Source: Litoreibacter ponti (GTDB lineage Bacteria > Pseudomonadota > Alphaproteobacteria > Rhodobacterales > Rhodobacteraceae). From it: a stretch of 64,000 bases of DNA. The notes beneath the pieces are model-generated. The model saw only the letters and a list, made by a program, of their open reading frames with translations. It did no database searches and was not told the DNA's origin. The DNA lies in the NCBI RefSeq assembly GCF_003054285.1, contig NZ_QBKS01000001.1:2418001-2482000 (forward strand), in the 5' to 3' direction. Positions 26,492-34,452 of the stretch are shown in pieces (position 1 is the stretch's first letter; the number at the start of each line of letters is the position of its first letter). The position numbers were made by a program, and so were the translations under genes.

Positions 26492-27517
26492 ATGGCACAA
26501 GAAACGCGGACGGCGCTTGTTACCGGATCGGCCGGGTTTATCGGCTACCATATCAGTGCGCGCCTGCTGGCCGACGGCTTCAAGGTGATCGGGTTTGACG
26601 GGATTTCGGACTACTACGATGTGCATCTGAAACACCGCCGTCACCAGATGCTGTCGCAGTCGCCTGGCTTTCACGCGGTCGAGGGCCTGCTTGAGACCGA
26701 CGGTTTGCTCATGGATCTGGTATCCGAGCACAAGCCTGATGTGGTCATCCATCTCGCGGCCCAAGCAGGGGTCCGTTGGTCGATTGAAAACCCGCGCGCC
26801 TATGTCGATTCCAATCTGATCGGCACGTTCAACATGCTGGAGGCGGTGCGGGCCAATCCCTGTGCGCATCTCTTGATGGCCTCGACCTCCTCCATTTACG
26901 GAGCAAACACGGACATGCCCTACGCCGAGACCGACAAGGTCGACACGCAGATGAGCTTCTATGCCGCGACCAAGAAGGCGAACGAGGCGATGGCGCATTC
27001 CTACGCCCATCTCTACGACCTGCCGACAACGATGTTTCGGTTCTTCACCGTGTACGGTCCCTGGGGGCGGCCGGACATGGCCCCCATCAAGTTCACCAAG
27101 CGGATCGTCGCGGGCGACCCGATCGACATTTACAACCACGGCGATATGCGCCGGGACTTCACCTACATCGACGATCTGGTGGAAGGCATCCGGCTGCTGG
27201 TCGATACCCCGCCGGTGCGCCCAGCCACTAAGGATGAAATTGCCAAGGGCGACAGCCTGTCCCCGGTGGCCCCTTGGCGCGCTGTGAATATCGGGAATGG
27301 AGAGCCGATCCAGTTGATGGACTTCATCAAAGCCATCGAAAACGCGCTTGGCATCGAGGCGAAGAAAAACTTCATGGACATGCAACCCGGCGACGTACCC
27401 GCAACCTGGGCGTCAAATGATCTGCTCAAAACGCTGACAGGGTATACGCCCAAGACCGATGTGAGGACGGGCGTTCAGAAGTTCATCGCGTGGTATCGCG
27501 ACTACTACCAAGTCTAA
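26492..27517 (+). CDS. NAD-dependent epimerase (UDP-glucuronate 4-epimerase type)
   Basis: This 341-residue extended SDR enzyme has the NAD motif TGSAGFIG (11-18) and the catalytic pair in SFYAATKKANEAMAH (YxxxK). FRFFTVYGPWGRPDMAPIKF is characteristic of UDP-glucuronate/galacturonate epimerases used for capsule or LPS sugars. AAGGAG at about 26479 fixes the start. No glycosyltransferases or export genes adjoin it, so it supplies a nucleotide sugar to a pathway encoded elsewhere. It is flanked by the two SAAER paralogues. Confidence 0.92.
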   Translation: MAQETRTALVTGSAGFIGYHISARLLADGFKVIGFDGISDYYDVHLKHRRHQMLSQSPGFHAVEGLLETDGLLMDLVSEHKPDVVIHLAAQAGVRWSIENPRAYVDSNLIGTFNMLEAVRANPCAHLLMASTSSIYGANTDMPYAETDKVDTQMSFYAATKKANEAMAHSYAHLYDLPTTMFRFFTVYGPWGRPDMAPIKFTKRIVAGDPIDIYNHGDMRRDFTYIDDLVEGIRLLVDTPPVRPATKDEIAKGDSLSPVAPWRAVNIGNGEPIQLMDFIKAIENALGIEAKKNFMDMQPGDVPATWASNDLLKTLTGYTPKTDVRTGVQKFIAWYRDYYQV

Positions 27518-27524
27518 CGAAAAT

Positions 27525-27553
27525 GGGCCCCTCCTGATGGGGAGGCCCGTTTT
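27525..27553 (+). terminator. bidirectional terminator between epimerase and SAAER gene
   Basis: GGGCCCCTCC (27525-27534) pairs imperfectly with GGGGAGGCCC (27539-27548), followed by GTTTTG. On the minus strand it ends in CATTTTC, so it can serve both convergent genes. Confidence 0.65.
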
Positions 27554-27583
27554 GAGCGGTCAGGGAAGGGACCGTTCGGGGGA

Positions 27584-27883
27584 TTACTTGGCGATACGCT
27601 CTGCGGCGGAATCGTTGCCTTTGGCGAAGAAGGCCAGAATGCCGGAGGGCGCTTTCGTTGCCACGTCTGCGGTGACTTCAACCTGGCTTTCAGCGGGCGA
27701 TGCGTTGGCGGATGCGCCTTTGACCTGAGCTGCAAAGACATTGCCGGTCGAGGTTTCGGAGACCGAGCGCTCTGCTGCAGAATCGTTGAAGCTTGCGAAG
27801 AAGGATTGTGCGTCGAGCACTTGGGCACTGGCCGGTGCGGCGAGGGACAGGGTCACGAGGGCGGTTGCGATGACGTTTTTCAT
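27584..27883 (-). CDS. small secreted SAAER-repeat protein, paralogue (99 aa)
   Basis: The signal is MKNVIATALVTLSLAAPASA. The mature region has SFFASFNDSAAER (27-39) and AFFAKGNDSAAER (84-96), with the middle copy degenerate. SVSETSTG after the first copy matches TVSETSTG in the paralogue at 25023-25313. The ATG at 27883 has GGAG upstream within a leader shared with that gene. The two genes are clearly duplicates that kept the motif spacing. No known function. Confidence 0.8.
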   Translation of the reverse strand: MKNVIATALVTLSLAAPASAQVLDAQSFFASFNDSAAERSVSETSTGNVFAAQVKGASANASPAESQVEVTADVATKAPSGILAFFAKGNDSAAERIAK

Positions 27884-28100
27884 TTCGATGTACTCCAGTG
27901 TATTTCGTTTTATGTTTGCGGCGTGTTGCCGTTTGATGAGATGAATATGCGCCTTGTGATGCTGCGCCTCAATGCGCCGAAATCGTAAAATTAGCTCATT
28001 TCTGCGCTTCAGTGCACAATAAGAGTTCAAGCCGGCCCACAGCATCGCGCCCGCGTGAGATGCGGCTCACGTTTCGTGAGATTTCAGAGGATACCGATCC

Positions 28101-28661
28101 CTAGAACGCGTTCTGCCACTCTTTGACCGACTCGAGCGGATAGAGCAGCATCAAGATATTCAGGGCCAGACCGTCTCGGATCGACGCGATCACCACGAAT
28201 TCGGCTATCACGATAATCGCGAGGCTCACCCAGACTGGCACGCGACGGGCCAGCCAGAAGCCAAAGAACATCGCCAGGATATCGAAGACCGAGTTCAGAA
28301 CGCTGTCGCCATAATAGTCGAGCGCGATCGTCACCTCGCGGTAGCGGTTGATGATGGCGTCGGTGTTCTCGACGATCTCCCACGCGGCCTCGATCAGAGT
28401 TGCGATGGCCAAGCGCCATCCAATGTCGATCCTGCGCGCCACCAGCCACAACAGGAAATAGAAGATGAAGCCATGCAGGACGTGGCTGGGTGTGTACCAG
28501 TCGAACATGTGCTGGGAATTCTCGGAGCTCATCGTCTCGAGATGCAGCAGTTTCACGTAGCCACAGGTGCAATAGGGCACCCGCCCCATCCAGAGCAATA
28601 TAAGCGCGGTTGCCACAACGATGGCCAGAGTGGCCCAATAAGGAAGGTAGCGACTGGTCAT
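28101..28661 (-). CDS. DUF2585 (UPF0314) membrane protein
   Basis: This 186-residue protein has about four to five hydrophobic helices. The conserved polar stretches are MGRVPYCTCGYVKLLH, SSENSQHMFDWYTPSHVLHGF and AAWEIVENTDAIINRYREVTIALDYYGDS, typical of UPF0314/DUF2585. The conserved Cys, His and Glu-Asn residues suggest metal or ligand binding, but no function is established. The start at 28661 is the first methionine before a helix; an in-frame ATG at 28733 gives a longer form. Confidence 0.85.
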   Translation of the reverse strand: MTSRYLPYWATLAIVVATALILLWMGRVPYCTCGYVKLLHLETMSSENSQHMFDWYTPSHVLHGFIFYFLLWLVARRIDIGWRLAIATLIEAAWEIVENTDAIINRYREVTIALDYYGDSVLNSVFDILAMFFGFWLARRVPVWVSLAIIVIAEFVVIASIRDGLALNILMLLYPLESVKEWQNAF

Positions 28662-28724
28662 GCGTCGGAGCGAACCATAAGCTGCGCCCACCTGTAAATC
28701 AGGACCGCGGCAGGAGGCAGATAC

Positions 28725-28928
28725 ATGAGTCATTTTGGTCCCACACGGGGCGAGTTGGTCTTTCGGCTTTGCTTCAGCCTCGCAGGGCTCGCCCTGATGA
28801 TCTTTGCGCTGGTGTTTCGCGGAGTTGCGGGGATCGCGGCAGTAGAGGTCGTCGGCATCGCTGGCGCATTTTTTGGCGGAACAACGATCTGGTCAGCCTG
28901 GAAACTGATGCAGCACCGCGATGACTGA
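28725..28928 (+). CDS. small two-helix membrane protein (67 aa)
   Basis: This protein has two hydrophobic segments (LCFSLAGLALMIFALVFRG and AAVEVVGIAGAFFGGTTIW) flanked by charged ends. A GGAGG site precedes the ATG. Its last eight bases overlap the start of the 521-aa protein, so the two are translationally coupled. It is not recognisable as a known family and may be a membrane partner of the downstream product. Confidence 0.75.
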   Translation: MSHFGPTRGELVFRLCFSLAGLALMIFALVFRGVAGIAAVEVVGIAGAFFGGTTIWSAWKLMQHRDD

Positions 28929-30486
28929 TCTGGAACGGGCCGCAGGCCGCTTTGCGCCACTGACCGCTGCAGAGCAAAAGATGATCGAGGAGGCTGCGCG
29001 CCCCGAACGCACCACCGTCGGGGACGGCGAGCTGCCCAAGCCCGATGCCACCGCGGCCGAGATCAGGGCCGATCTGATCCGTTTTCTGTTGCTTAACGAT
29101 GGTGCCTTGCACGACAAGGGCATCCGGCTGCGTGGCGCGCGGATTATCGGCTCGCTTGATCTGCAGGGGTGCGATTGCGGGCGGGACATATCGCTGACGC
29201 AATGCGTGCTCGACGGGGCGGTAAACCTGGTGAACGCCCGTCTGCGGGGGCTGCATATCTCGAATTGCCAGATGAAGGACCTGAGTGCCGACAACGCAAG
29301 CTTCGCGGGTTCGGTCTATATCAGAGCGGGGTCCGTAGTGACCGGGGAGCTGTCCTTTGCGGGCGCGCGCATCTCGGGCGATCTGCAAATCTGCGACGCT
29401 ACATTGTCGAGTCCGGACCATGATGCAATCTTCGCGCCCTCCCTGCGGGTCGAGGGGTCGGTCTTTCTAGGCAACTATCCTTACTCCGACACAACGACAC
29501 ATCTTCATGCGACGGGAATGCTGTTTTTCTCGTCCGCGCGGGTCGATCACGACTTCTTCCTGACCAACACCTCAATCTCGCTGGTCGAGGACGGGCTGGG
29601 CACGCCGGTCTTTGACCCGACCGAAGAGCATGGCCGCGATATGGCGCTGAGCCTCGCCCGCGCGAAAGTGGGCGGCATCCTGTATCTCAAGGACAATCAG
29701 ATCAATCGCGGCTTGGTGAATCTGGCGGGCGCACAGGTCGCGCGGCTGAAGGACGAGCCCGCCGGGCCCGGTGCATCCTATCCGATCCGCCTGGACGGCT
29801 TTCGCTACGGCGACTTCTCACGCCATGCGGAGACCAAGATCAAAGCGCGGCTTGACTGGTTGGCCCGCACGCCAGAGGCGATGCCGTTTACATCGCAACC
29901 TTACGAGCAGCTGGCCTACGTGCTGCAGATGATGGGCCACCGCAATGATGCGCGTACGGTCCTGATGCGCAAGGAACGGCTACTTCGTGAAGAGAACCGG
30001 CGATTGATGGGGTCCGGTATGCGCCGCGGGCTGGCTTGGGCGTCAGACGCCTTCCTCCGGCTGACCATCGGTTACGGTTACCGTCCGGGGCGGGCGATCT
30101 CGATCGCGATCCTGCTGATCCTCGTTCTGGGCTTCTTCTTCCAAGCGACGTGGAAAGCAGGGGACATGACGCCAAACGCGGCCCCGATCCTTGTCTCGCA
30201 GGACTGGATTTCAGCCACGCAAACCCACCCCGAAAACCCGGCCGCTTTCTGGTCGTCGCCCGGCCAGGGCGGGCAGGATTGGGAAACGTTCAACGCGTTC
30301 GCCTATGCGGCGGATTTGACGATCCCCATCGTCTCGCTGGGGCAGGAAAGCGCATGGGCACCGTCCACCTCCCGCTCACCCTTGGGCCAGATCGGCTGGT
30401 GGGTGCGATGGTTTGCCAAGGCCATTGGCTGGATCGTCACAGCCTTGGCCGCGGGTGCGGTCACCGGGGTCATCCGGAAGGACTAG
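28921..30486 (+). CDS. beta-helix-repeat membrane protein of unknown function (521 aa)
   Basis: Residues about 66-290 form repeating hydrophobic/polar strand units with the look of a right-handed beta-helix (GARIIGSLDLQGCDCGRDI, SFAGARISGDLQICDATL, SLARAKVGGILYL). A helical linker (about 300-370) leads to a transmembrane helix (ISIAILLILVLGFFFQATW) and a segment FNAFAYAADLTIPIVSLGQ. A second C-terminal helix ends AGAVTGVIRKD. The architecture recalls pentapeptide-like proteins fused to a membrane module, but no pore filter motif is visible. Function unknown. Confidence 0.8.
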   Translation: MTDLERAAGRFAPLTAAEQKMIEEAARPERTTVGDGELPKPDATAAEIRADLIRFLLLNDGALHDKGIRLRGARIIGSLDLQGCDCGRDISLTQCVLDGAVNLVNARLRGLHISNCQMKDLSADNASFAGSVYIRAGSVVTGELSFAGARISGDLQICDATLSSPDHDAIFAPSLRVEGSVFLGNYPYSDTTTHLHATGMLFFSSARVDHDFFLTNTSISLVEDGLGTPVFDPTEEHGRDMALSLARAKVGGILYLKDNQINRGLVNLAGAQVARLKDEPAGPGASYPIRLDGFRYGDFSRHAETKIKARLDWLARTPEAMPFTSQPYEQLAYVLQMMGHRNDARTVLMRKERLLREENRRLMGSGMRRGLAWASDAFLRLTIGYGYRPGRAISIAILLILVLGFFFQATWKAGDMTPNAAPILVSQDWISATQTHPENPAAFWSSPGQGGQDWETFNAFAYAADLTIPIVSLGQESAWAPSTSRSPLGQIGWWVRWFAKAIGWIVTALAAGAVTGVIRKD

Positions 30487-30488
30487 AA

Positions 30489-30519
30489 GCGGGGCTCCTT
30501 CCGCGCAAAGGAGCCCCGC
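30489..30519. terminator. bidirectional hairpin between beta-helix gene and serA
   Basis: Perfect 12-bp arms GCGGGGCTCCTT (30489-30500) and AAGGAGCCCCGC (30508-30519) around a 7-nt loop. There is no long T tract, but it is the only structure in the 38-bp space between two convergent genes. Confidence 0.65.
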
Positions 30520-30524
30520 CTGTC

Positions 30525-32120
30525 TCAGGCTACTTCAAATTCAAGCGCTTTGACCTGCTGGAACATGCCGGTGGCCTCCAGTTCTTTCAGGATCGGACCT
30601 GGCACCGGATCGTCGACATAGAGCAGCGCGATTGCCTCTTTGCCCGCGCCTTCGCGGCCGAGGGTGAAGTTCGCGATGTTGACATTGTGCTTGCCCATGG
30701 CCTGGCCAAGCGTACCAATGATGCCCGGCATATCGTTGTTGGTTGTGTAGACCATGTAACGCCCGATCTCGGCGTCGATATTGATACCCTTGATCTGGAT
30801 GAAGCGCGGCTTGCCGTCAGAGAAGACCGTGCCCGCAATCGAGCGCTCGCGCTGGTCGGTCACCACATTCATCTTGATGTAGCCGTCGAACACGCCCGAT
30901 TTGTCCTGGGTCGTGGTCGAGATCTTCACGCCGCGCTCTTTCGCAATCACGGGGGCGGAGACCATATTCACGTCTGGGTTCGTGGCTTTCATGATCCCGG
31001 CGATGCCCGCACAGTTGAGCGCCTCCAGGTTCATGGAAGAGACCGTGCCGTTATACGTGATCTGGATTTCCTTCATCACCTCGTTGGTCATCTGACCAAT
31101 GAAGGCGCCAAGGTGTTCTGCCAGCTTCACCCACGGGCCCATGACCTTCGCCTCTTCGGCGGTCACGGAAGGCATGTTTAGCGCGTTTGAAACTGCCCCG
31201 GTCAGAAGGTAGTCCGACATCTGCTCCGCCACTTGCAGGGCAACGTTTTCCTGAGCCTCGGTCGTGGCAGCGCCGAGATGCGGGGTCACGACGACATTGG
31301 GCAAGTTGAACAGCGGCGACTCGGTTGCGGGCTCTACCGCGAACACGTCAAAGGCTGCGCCTGCGACATGGCCGGATTTCAGCGCCTCTGCCAGCGCGGT
31401 TTCGTCAACCAGCCCACCACGGGCGCAGTTCACGATACGCACGCCCTTTTTCATCTTCGCGATGTTCTCGGCAGAGATCATGCCGCGGGTCTTGTCCGTA
31501 GCAGGCACATGAAGCGTAATGAAATCAGAGCGTTGGAACAGCTCGTCCAGCTCCACCTTGGTGACGTTCAGCTTCTCGGCACGCTCCTCAGAGAGGAAGG
31601 GATCATAGGCGATGACCTTCATCTTCAGACCCACACCGCGCTCGCAGACGATGCCGCCAATGTTGCCCGCACCGATCACACCAAGGGTCTTGCCGGTCAA
31701 CTCGACCCCCATGAATTTCGACTTCTCCCACTTGCCCGCATGGGTCGAGGCGGACGCCTCGGGGATCTGCCGGGCCACGGCGAACATCATCGCGATGGCA
31801 TGCTCGGCGGTGGTGATCATATTACCGAAGGGGGTGTTCATCACGATGATGCCCTTCTTCGATGCGGCGGGAATGTCGACGTTGTCGACACCGATGCCGG
31901 CGCGGCCGATGACTTTCAGGTTGTCGGCGGCGGCGATCAGTTTCTCGGTCGCTTTGGTGGCCGAGCGGATGGCAAGGCCGTCATATTGGCCAATGATCGA
32001 CAGCAGTTTCTCTTTGTCTTTGCCCAGCTCGGGCATGAAGTCGACGTCGATGCCGCGGTCACGGAAGATCTGGACGGCGGTTTCAGACAGCTTGTCGGAG
32101 ACGAGTACTTTGGGGGCCAT
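30525..32120 (-). CDS. serA: D-3-phosphoglycerate dehydrogenase
   Basis: SerA catalyses the first step of serine synthesis, oxidising 3-phosphoglycerate with NAD+. It has 531 residues, the long form with substrate, nucleotide, intervening and ACT domains. GRAGIGVDNVDIPAA, LGVIGAGNIGGIV, HVPATDKTRGMI and the dehydrogenase HLGAATTEAQ are present. The C-terminal ACT region reads DMPGIIGTLGQAMGKHNVNIANF. GAGGAG precedes the start. It is co-transcribed after serC (75-bp gap). Serine feedback through the ACT domain is possible. Confidence 0.97.
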   Translation of the reverse strand: MAPKVLVSDKLSETAVQIFRDRGIDVDFMPELGKDKEKLLSIIGQYDGLAIRSATKATEKLIAAADNLKVIGRAGIGVDNVDIPAASKKGIIVMNTPFGNMITTAEHAIAMMFAVARQIPEASASTHAGKWEKSKFMGVELTGKTLGVIGAGNIGGIVCERGVGLKMKVIAYDPFLSEERAEKLNVTKVELDELFQRSDFITLHVPATDKTRGMISAENIAKMKKGVRIVNCARGGLVDETALAEALKSGHVAGAAFDVFAVEPATESPLFNLPNVVVTPHLGAATTEAQENVALQVAEQMSDYLLTGAVSNALNMPSVTAEEAKVMGPWVKLAEHLGAFIGQMTNEVMKEIQITYNGTVSSMNLEALNCAGIAGIMKATNPDVNMVSAPVIAKERGVKISTTTQDKSGVFDGYIKMNVVTDQRERSIAGTVFSDGKPRFIQIKGINIDAEIGRYMVYTTNNDMPGIIGTLGQAMGKHNVNIANFTLGREGAGKEAIALLYVDDPVPGPILKELEATGMFQQVKALEFEVA

Positions 32121-32195
32121 TTTGGGCGCTCCTCGATGAGTTTTCTACAGGTTGGGATCAGACATGCCGGGCCAAAACCCAACATGTGAAAGAAG

Positions 32196-33335
32196 TCAGG
32201 CGTTGATTTCGGTCTCGAACGCGTAGGCGAGCCAAGGCAGCATCGCCTCGATGTCGGAGGTCTCGACCGTGGCGCCGCACCAGATCCGAAGGCCCGGAGG
32301 GGCATCGCGGTAGGCACCGATATCGAGCGCGACATTCTCTGCCTCGAGCCGCTTGGCGATGGCTTTGGCGAAAGCCGCGCCGTCGGTGATGCGGTCGTCG
32401 CTGAACTTCAGACAGACAGAGGTGTTCGAGCGGGTCGCCGGGTCCGTTGCCAGAAAATCGATCCAATCATGCGCTTCGACGAAGGCGGTGATCGCCGCCG
32501 TGTTGGCGTCGGCCCGGGCGATCATGCCTTGCAGGCCACCCACGGACTTCGCCCAATCGAGCGCGAACAGGTAATCCTCGACACACAGCATGGAGGGCGT
32601 GTTGATCGTCGCGCCGGAGAAGATGCCGTCGATCAGCTCGCCGCCCTTTGTCAGGCGGAAGATCTTCGGCAACGGCCATGATGGCGCGTAGCTTTCCAGA
32701 CGCTCCACCGCTCGGGGTGACAGGATCAGGATACCATGCGCACCTTCGCCGCCCAGCACCTTTTGCCAGCTGAACGTAGTGGCATCCAAACGGTCCCAAG
32801 GCAGGTCCATCGCGAATGCGGCCGATGTTGCATCGCAGAGCGTCAAACCGGCCCGTTCGGCAGGAATAGAGTCTTTTGACGGCACCCGAACACCCGAAGT
32901 CGTGCCGTTCCATGTGAAGCACACATCGTGGTCGAAATTGACTTGGGCGAAGTCGACGATCTCGCCGTAATCAGCGGTCGTGACCTTGGCGTCGATCTTC
33001 AGCTGCTTGACCGCGTCGGTCACCCAGCCGGAGCCGAAGCTTTCCCATGCGAGCATCTCCACTGGGCGCTCTCCCAGCAGGTTCCACATGGCCATCTCAT
33101 AGGCACCAGTGTCGGACGCCGGCACGATGCCGATCTTGTAGTCGGCGGGAATACCAAGGATCTCGCGGGTCGTCTCGATCGCGGCCTTTAGCTTTTCCTT
33201 ACCGATGGCGGCACGGTGCGAGCGACCCAAAGGCGCGTCAGCCAGCTTTTCGAGAGTGAATGTCGGGGGTTTGGCACAGGGGCCACTGGAAAAACGCGGA
33301 TTAACCGGCCGCGTGGCCGGAGCAGTGGTGCTCAT
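32196..33335 (-). CDS. serC: phosphoserine aminotransferase
   Basis: SerC is a PLP-dependent transaminase converting 3-phosphohydroxypyruvate to phosphoserine. It has 379 residues. The PLP lysine is in TFSWQKVLGGEGAHGI; GTTSGVRVP and SRRAV-region arginine patterns follow the alphaproteobacterial SerC form. Start 33335 has GAGGA 8 bp upstream inside the leader hairpin; a GTG five codons earlier lies in that hairpin stem. It is the first gene of the serC-serA operon. Confidence 0.96.
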   Translation of the reverse strand: MSTTAPATRPVNPRFSSGPCAKPPTFTLEKLADAPLGRSHRAAIGKEKLKAAIETTREILGIPADYKIGIVPASDTGAYEMAMWNLLGERPVEMLAWESFGSGWVTDAVKQLKIDAKVTTADYGEIVDFAQVNFDHDVCFTWNGTTSGVRVPSKDSIPAERAGLTLCDATSAAFAMDLPWDRLDATTFSWQKVLGGEGAHGILILSPRAVERLESYAPSWPLPKIFRLTKGGELIDGIFSGATINTPSMLCVEDYLFALDWAKSVGGLQGMIARADANTAAITAFVEAHDWIDFLATDPATRSNTSVCLKFSDDRITDGAAFAKAIAKRLEAENVALDIGAYRDAPPGLRIWCGATVETSDIEAMLPWLAYAFETEINA

Positions 33336-33430
33336 AGTGTGTATCCTCACAGATATATGCCCTTCGTTGGGGAAGGGTGTCCCACCTGCGGGAATAACGG
33401 GGGCTCAGCGCTTCCACAACAGCGAAAACG
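33336..33430 (-). ncRNA. candidate serC leader RNA (structured 5' UTR)
   Basis: Reading towards serC, CCCTTC and GAAGGG (complement of 33360-33377) form a 6-bp stem with a 6-nt loop. Next, TGTG-AGGATA-CACA (33338-33351) encloses the serC ribosome site in its loop, so pairing would block translation. A serC leader RNA whose last stem overlaps the ribosome site is known upstream of serC-serA in Alphaproteobacteria. The assignment here rests on position and these two stems; the outer boundary is a guess. Confidence 0.5.
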
Positions 33431-33492
33431 CGTCTATAGCGCCGCTTGATCGGTTTTTTCCGACATGCCTGACACGATAGGAAACCTGCCCC

Positions 33493-34365
33493 ATGTTCGT
33501 CGCCACGCTGCTGACCGCCCCGTCCACTCCGGTCTTGGAGGGCGCGCTGATCGAGTCCCTGCGCAACGCCTGGGGTGGCGGCGAAGGCAACTGGCTGATG
33601 CCAGATGTGGCGGCCGAGTTCGCGATAGAGCGGCGTCCCGACAATTTTGAGACGGTCTGGGCAGACCTGCAAAACATGCAGATCGATCTTGTCGTGCAAC
33701 CGTTCGAAGGTCGCCGCAAGAAGATGCTGCTGGCCGATATGGACAGCACAATGATCCAGCAGGAGTGTATCGACGAGCTTGCCGCTGAGGCAGGTGTGGG
33801 TGAGCGCGTAGCCGATATAACCGCCCGCGCAATGAATGGAGAGCTGAATTTTGAAGCTGCCCTGATGGAACGTGTCGGGCTGCTGAAAGGGCTCGATTGC
33901 GGTGTGATAGATACTGTTTTGAACTCTCGGATCACCTACATGCCCGGCGGAAAGACGCTTCTAGCGACGATGAAGGCGAACGGCGCTCACGCCGCGTTGG
34001 TCTCTGGCGGGTTCACGGCGTTCACGGCCGCTGTCTCCGCCGAATTGGGCTTCGACGAGAACCGGGCGAACACGTTGATTGTCGCGGACGGGAAATTGAC
34101 CGGAGAGGTCGGCTTGCCGATCCTCGGGCGCGACGCCAAGGTCGCGGCGCTCGAACAAATCAGCGCTCGGCTAGGCATCTCGGAGGCGGATGTCATTGCA
34201 GTGGGCGACGGGGCGAATGATCTGGGCATGCTGCAGCGTGCCGGCGCGGGCGTTGCGCTTCATGCGAAGCCATCGGTGCAAGAGCAGGCCCAAATCCGGG
34301 TTAACCACGGCGATCTGACGGCCCTGCTCTTTCTACAGGGATACGCGTCATCCGAATTTGTTTGA
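33493..34365 (+). CDS. serB: phosphoserine phosphatase
   Basis: SerB dephosphorylates phosphoserine, the last step of serine synthesis. It has 290 residues. The HAD nucleophile motif LLADMDSTMIQQECIDELA gives Asp82 and Asp84; ALVSGGFTAFTAAV is motif II and VGDGANDLGML is motif IV. The N-terminal 70 residues resemble a degenerate ACT-like domain. It is transcribed divergently from serC across a 157-bp shared regulatory space. Confidence 0.96.
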   Translation: MFVATLLTAPSTPVLEGALIESLRNAWGGGEGNWLMPDVAAEFAIERRPDNFETVWADLQNMQIDLVVQPFEGRRKKMLLADMDSTMIQQECIDELAAEAGVGERVADITARAMNGELNFEAALMERVGLLKGLDCGVIDTVLNSRITYMPGGKTLLATMKANGAHAALVSGGFTAFTAAVSAELGFDENRANTLIVADGKLTGEVGLPILGRDAKVAALEQISARLGISEADVIAVGDGANDLGMLQRAGAGVALHAKPSVQEQAQIRVNHGDLTALLFLQGYASSEFV

Positions 34366-34386
34366 CACGCCTCCCGCGACCGGCTC

Positions 34387-34407
34387 AAGTTGACCTTAGG
34401 TTAACTT
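34387..34407. promoter_or_regulatory. inverted repeat upstream of the 706-aa unknown gene
   Basis: AAGTTGACC (34387-34395), a TTA spacer and GGTTAACTT (34399-34407) form 9-bp arms with one G-T wobble. It lies 46 bp before the ATG at 34453, in the 87-bp space after serB. It could be an operator or the end of serB transcription; no T tract follows. Confidence 0.4.
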
Positions 34408-34452
34408 AAAGCATGCGCGTCATATTTTTGCGCCCTTTTATTGGAGAGAGCT

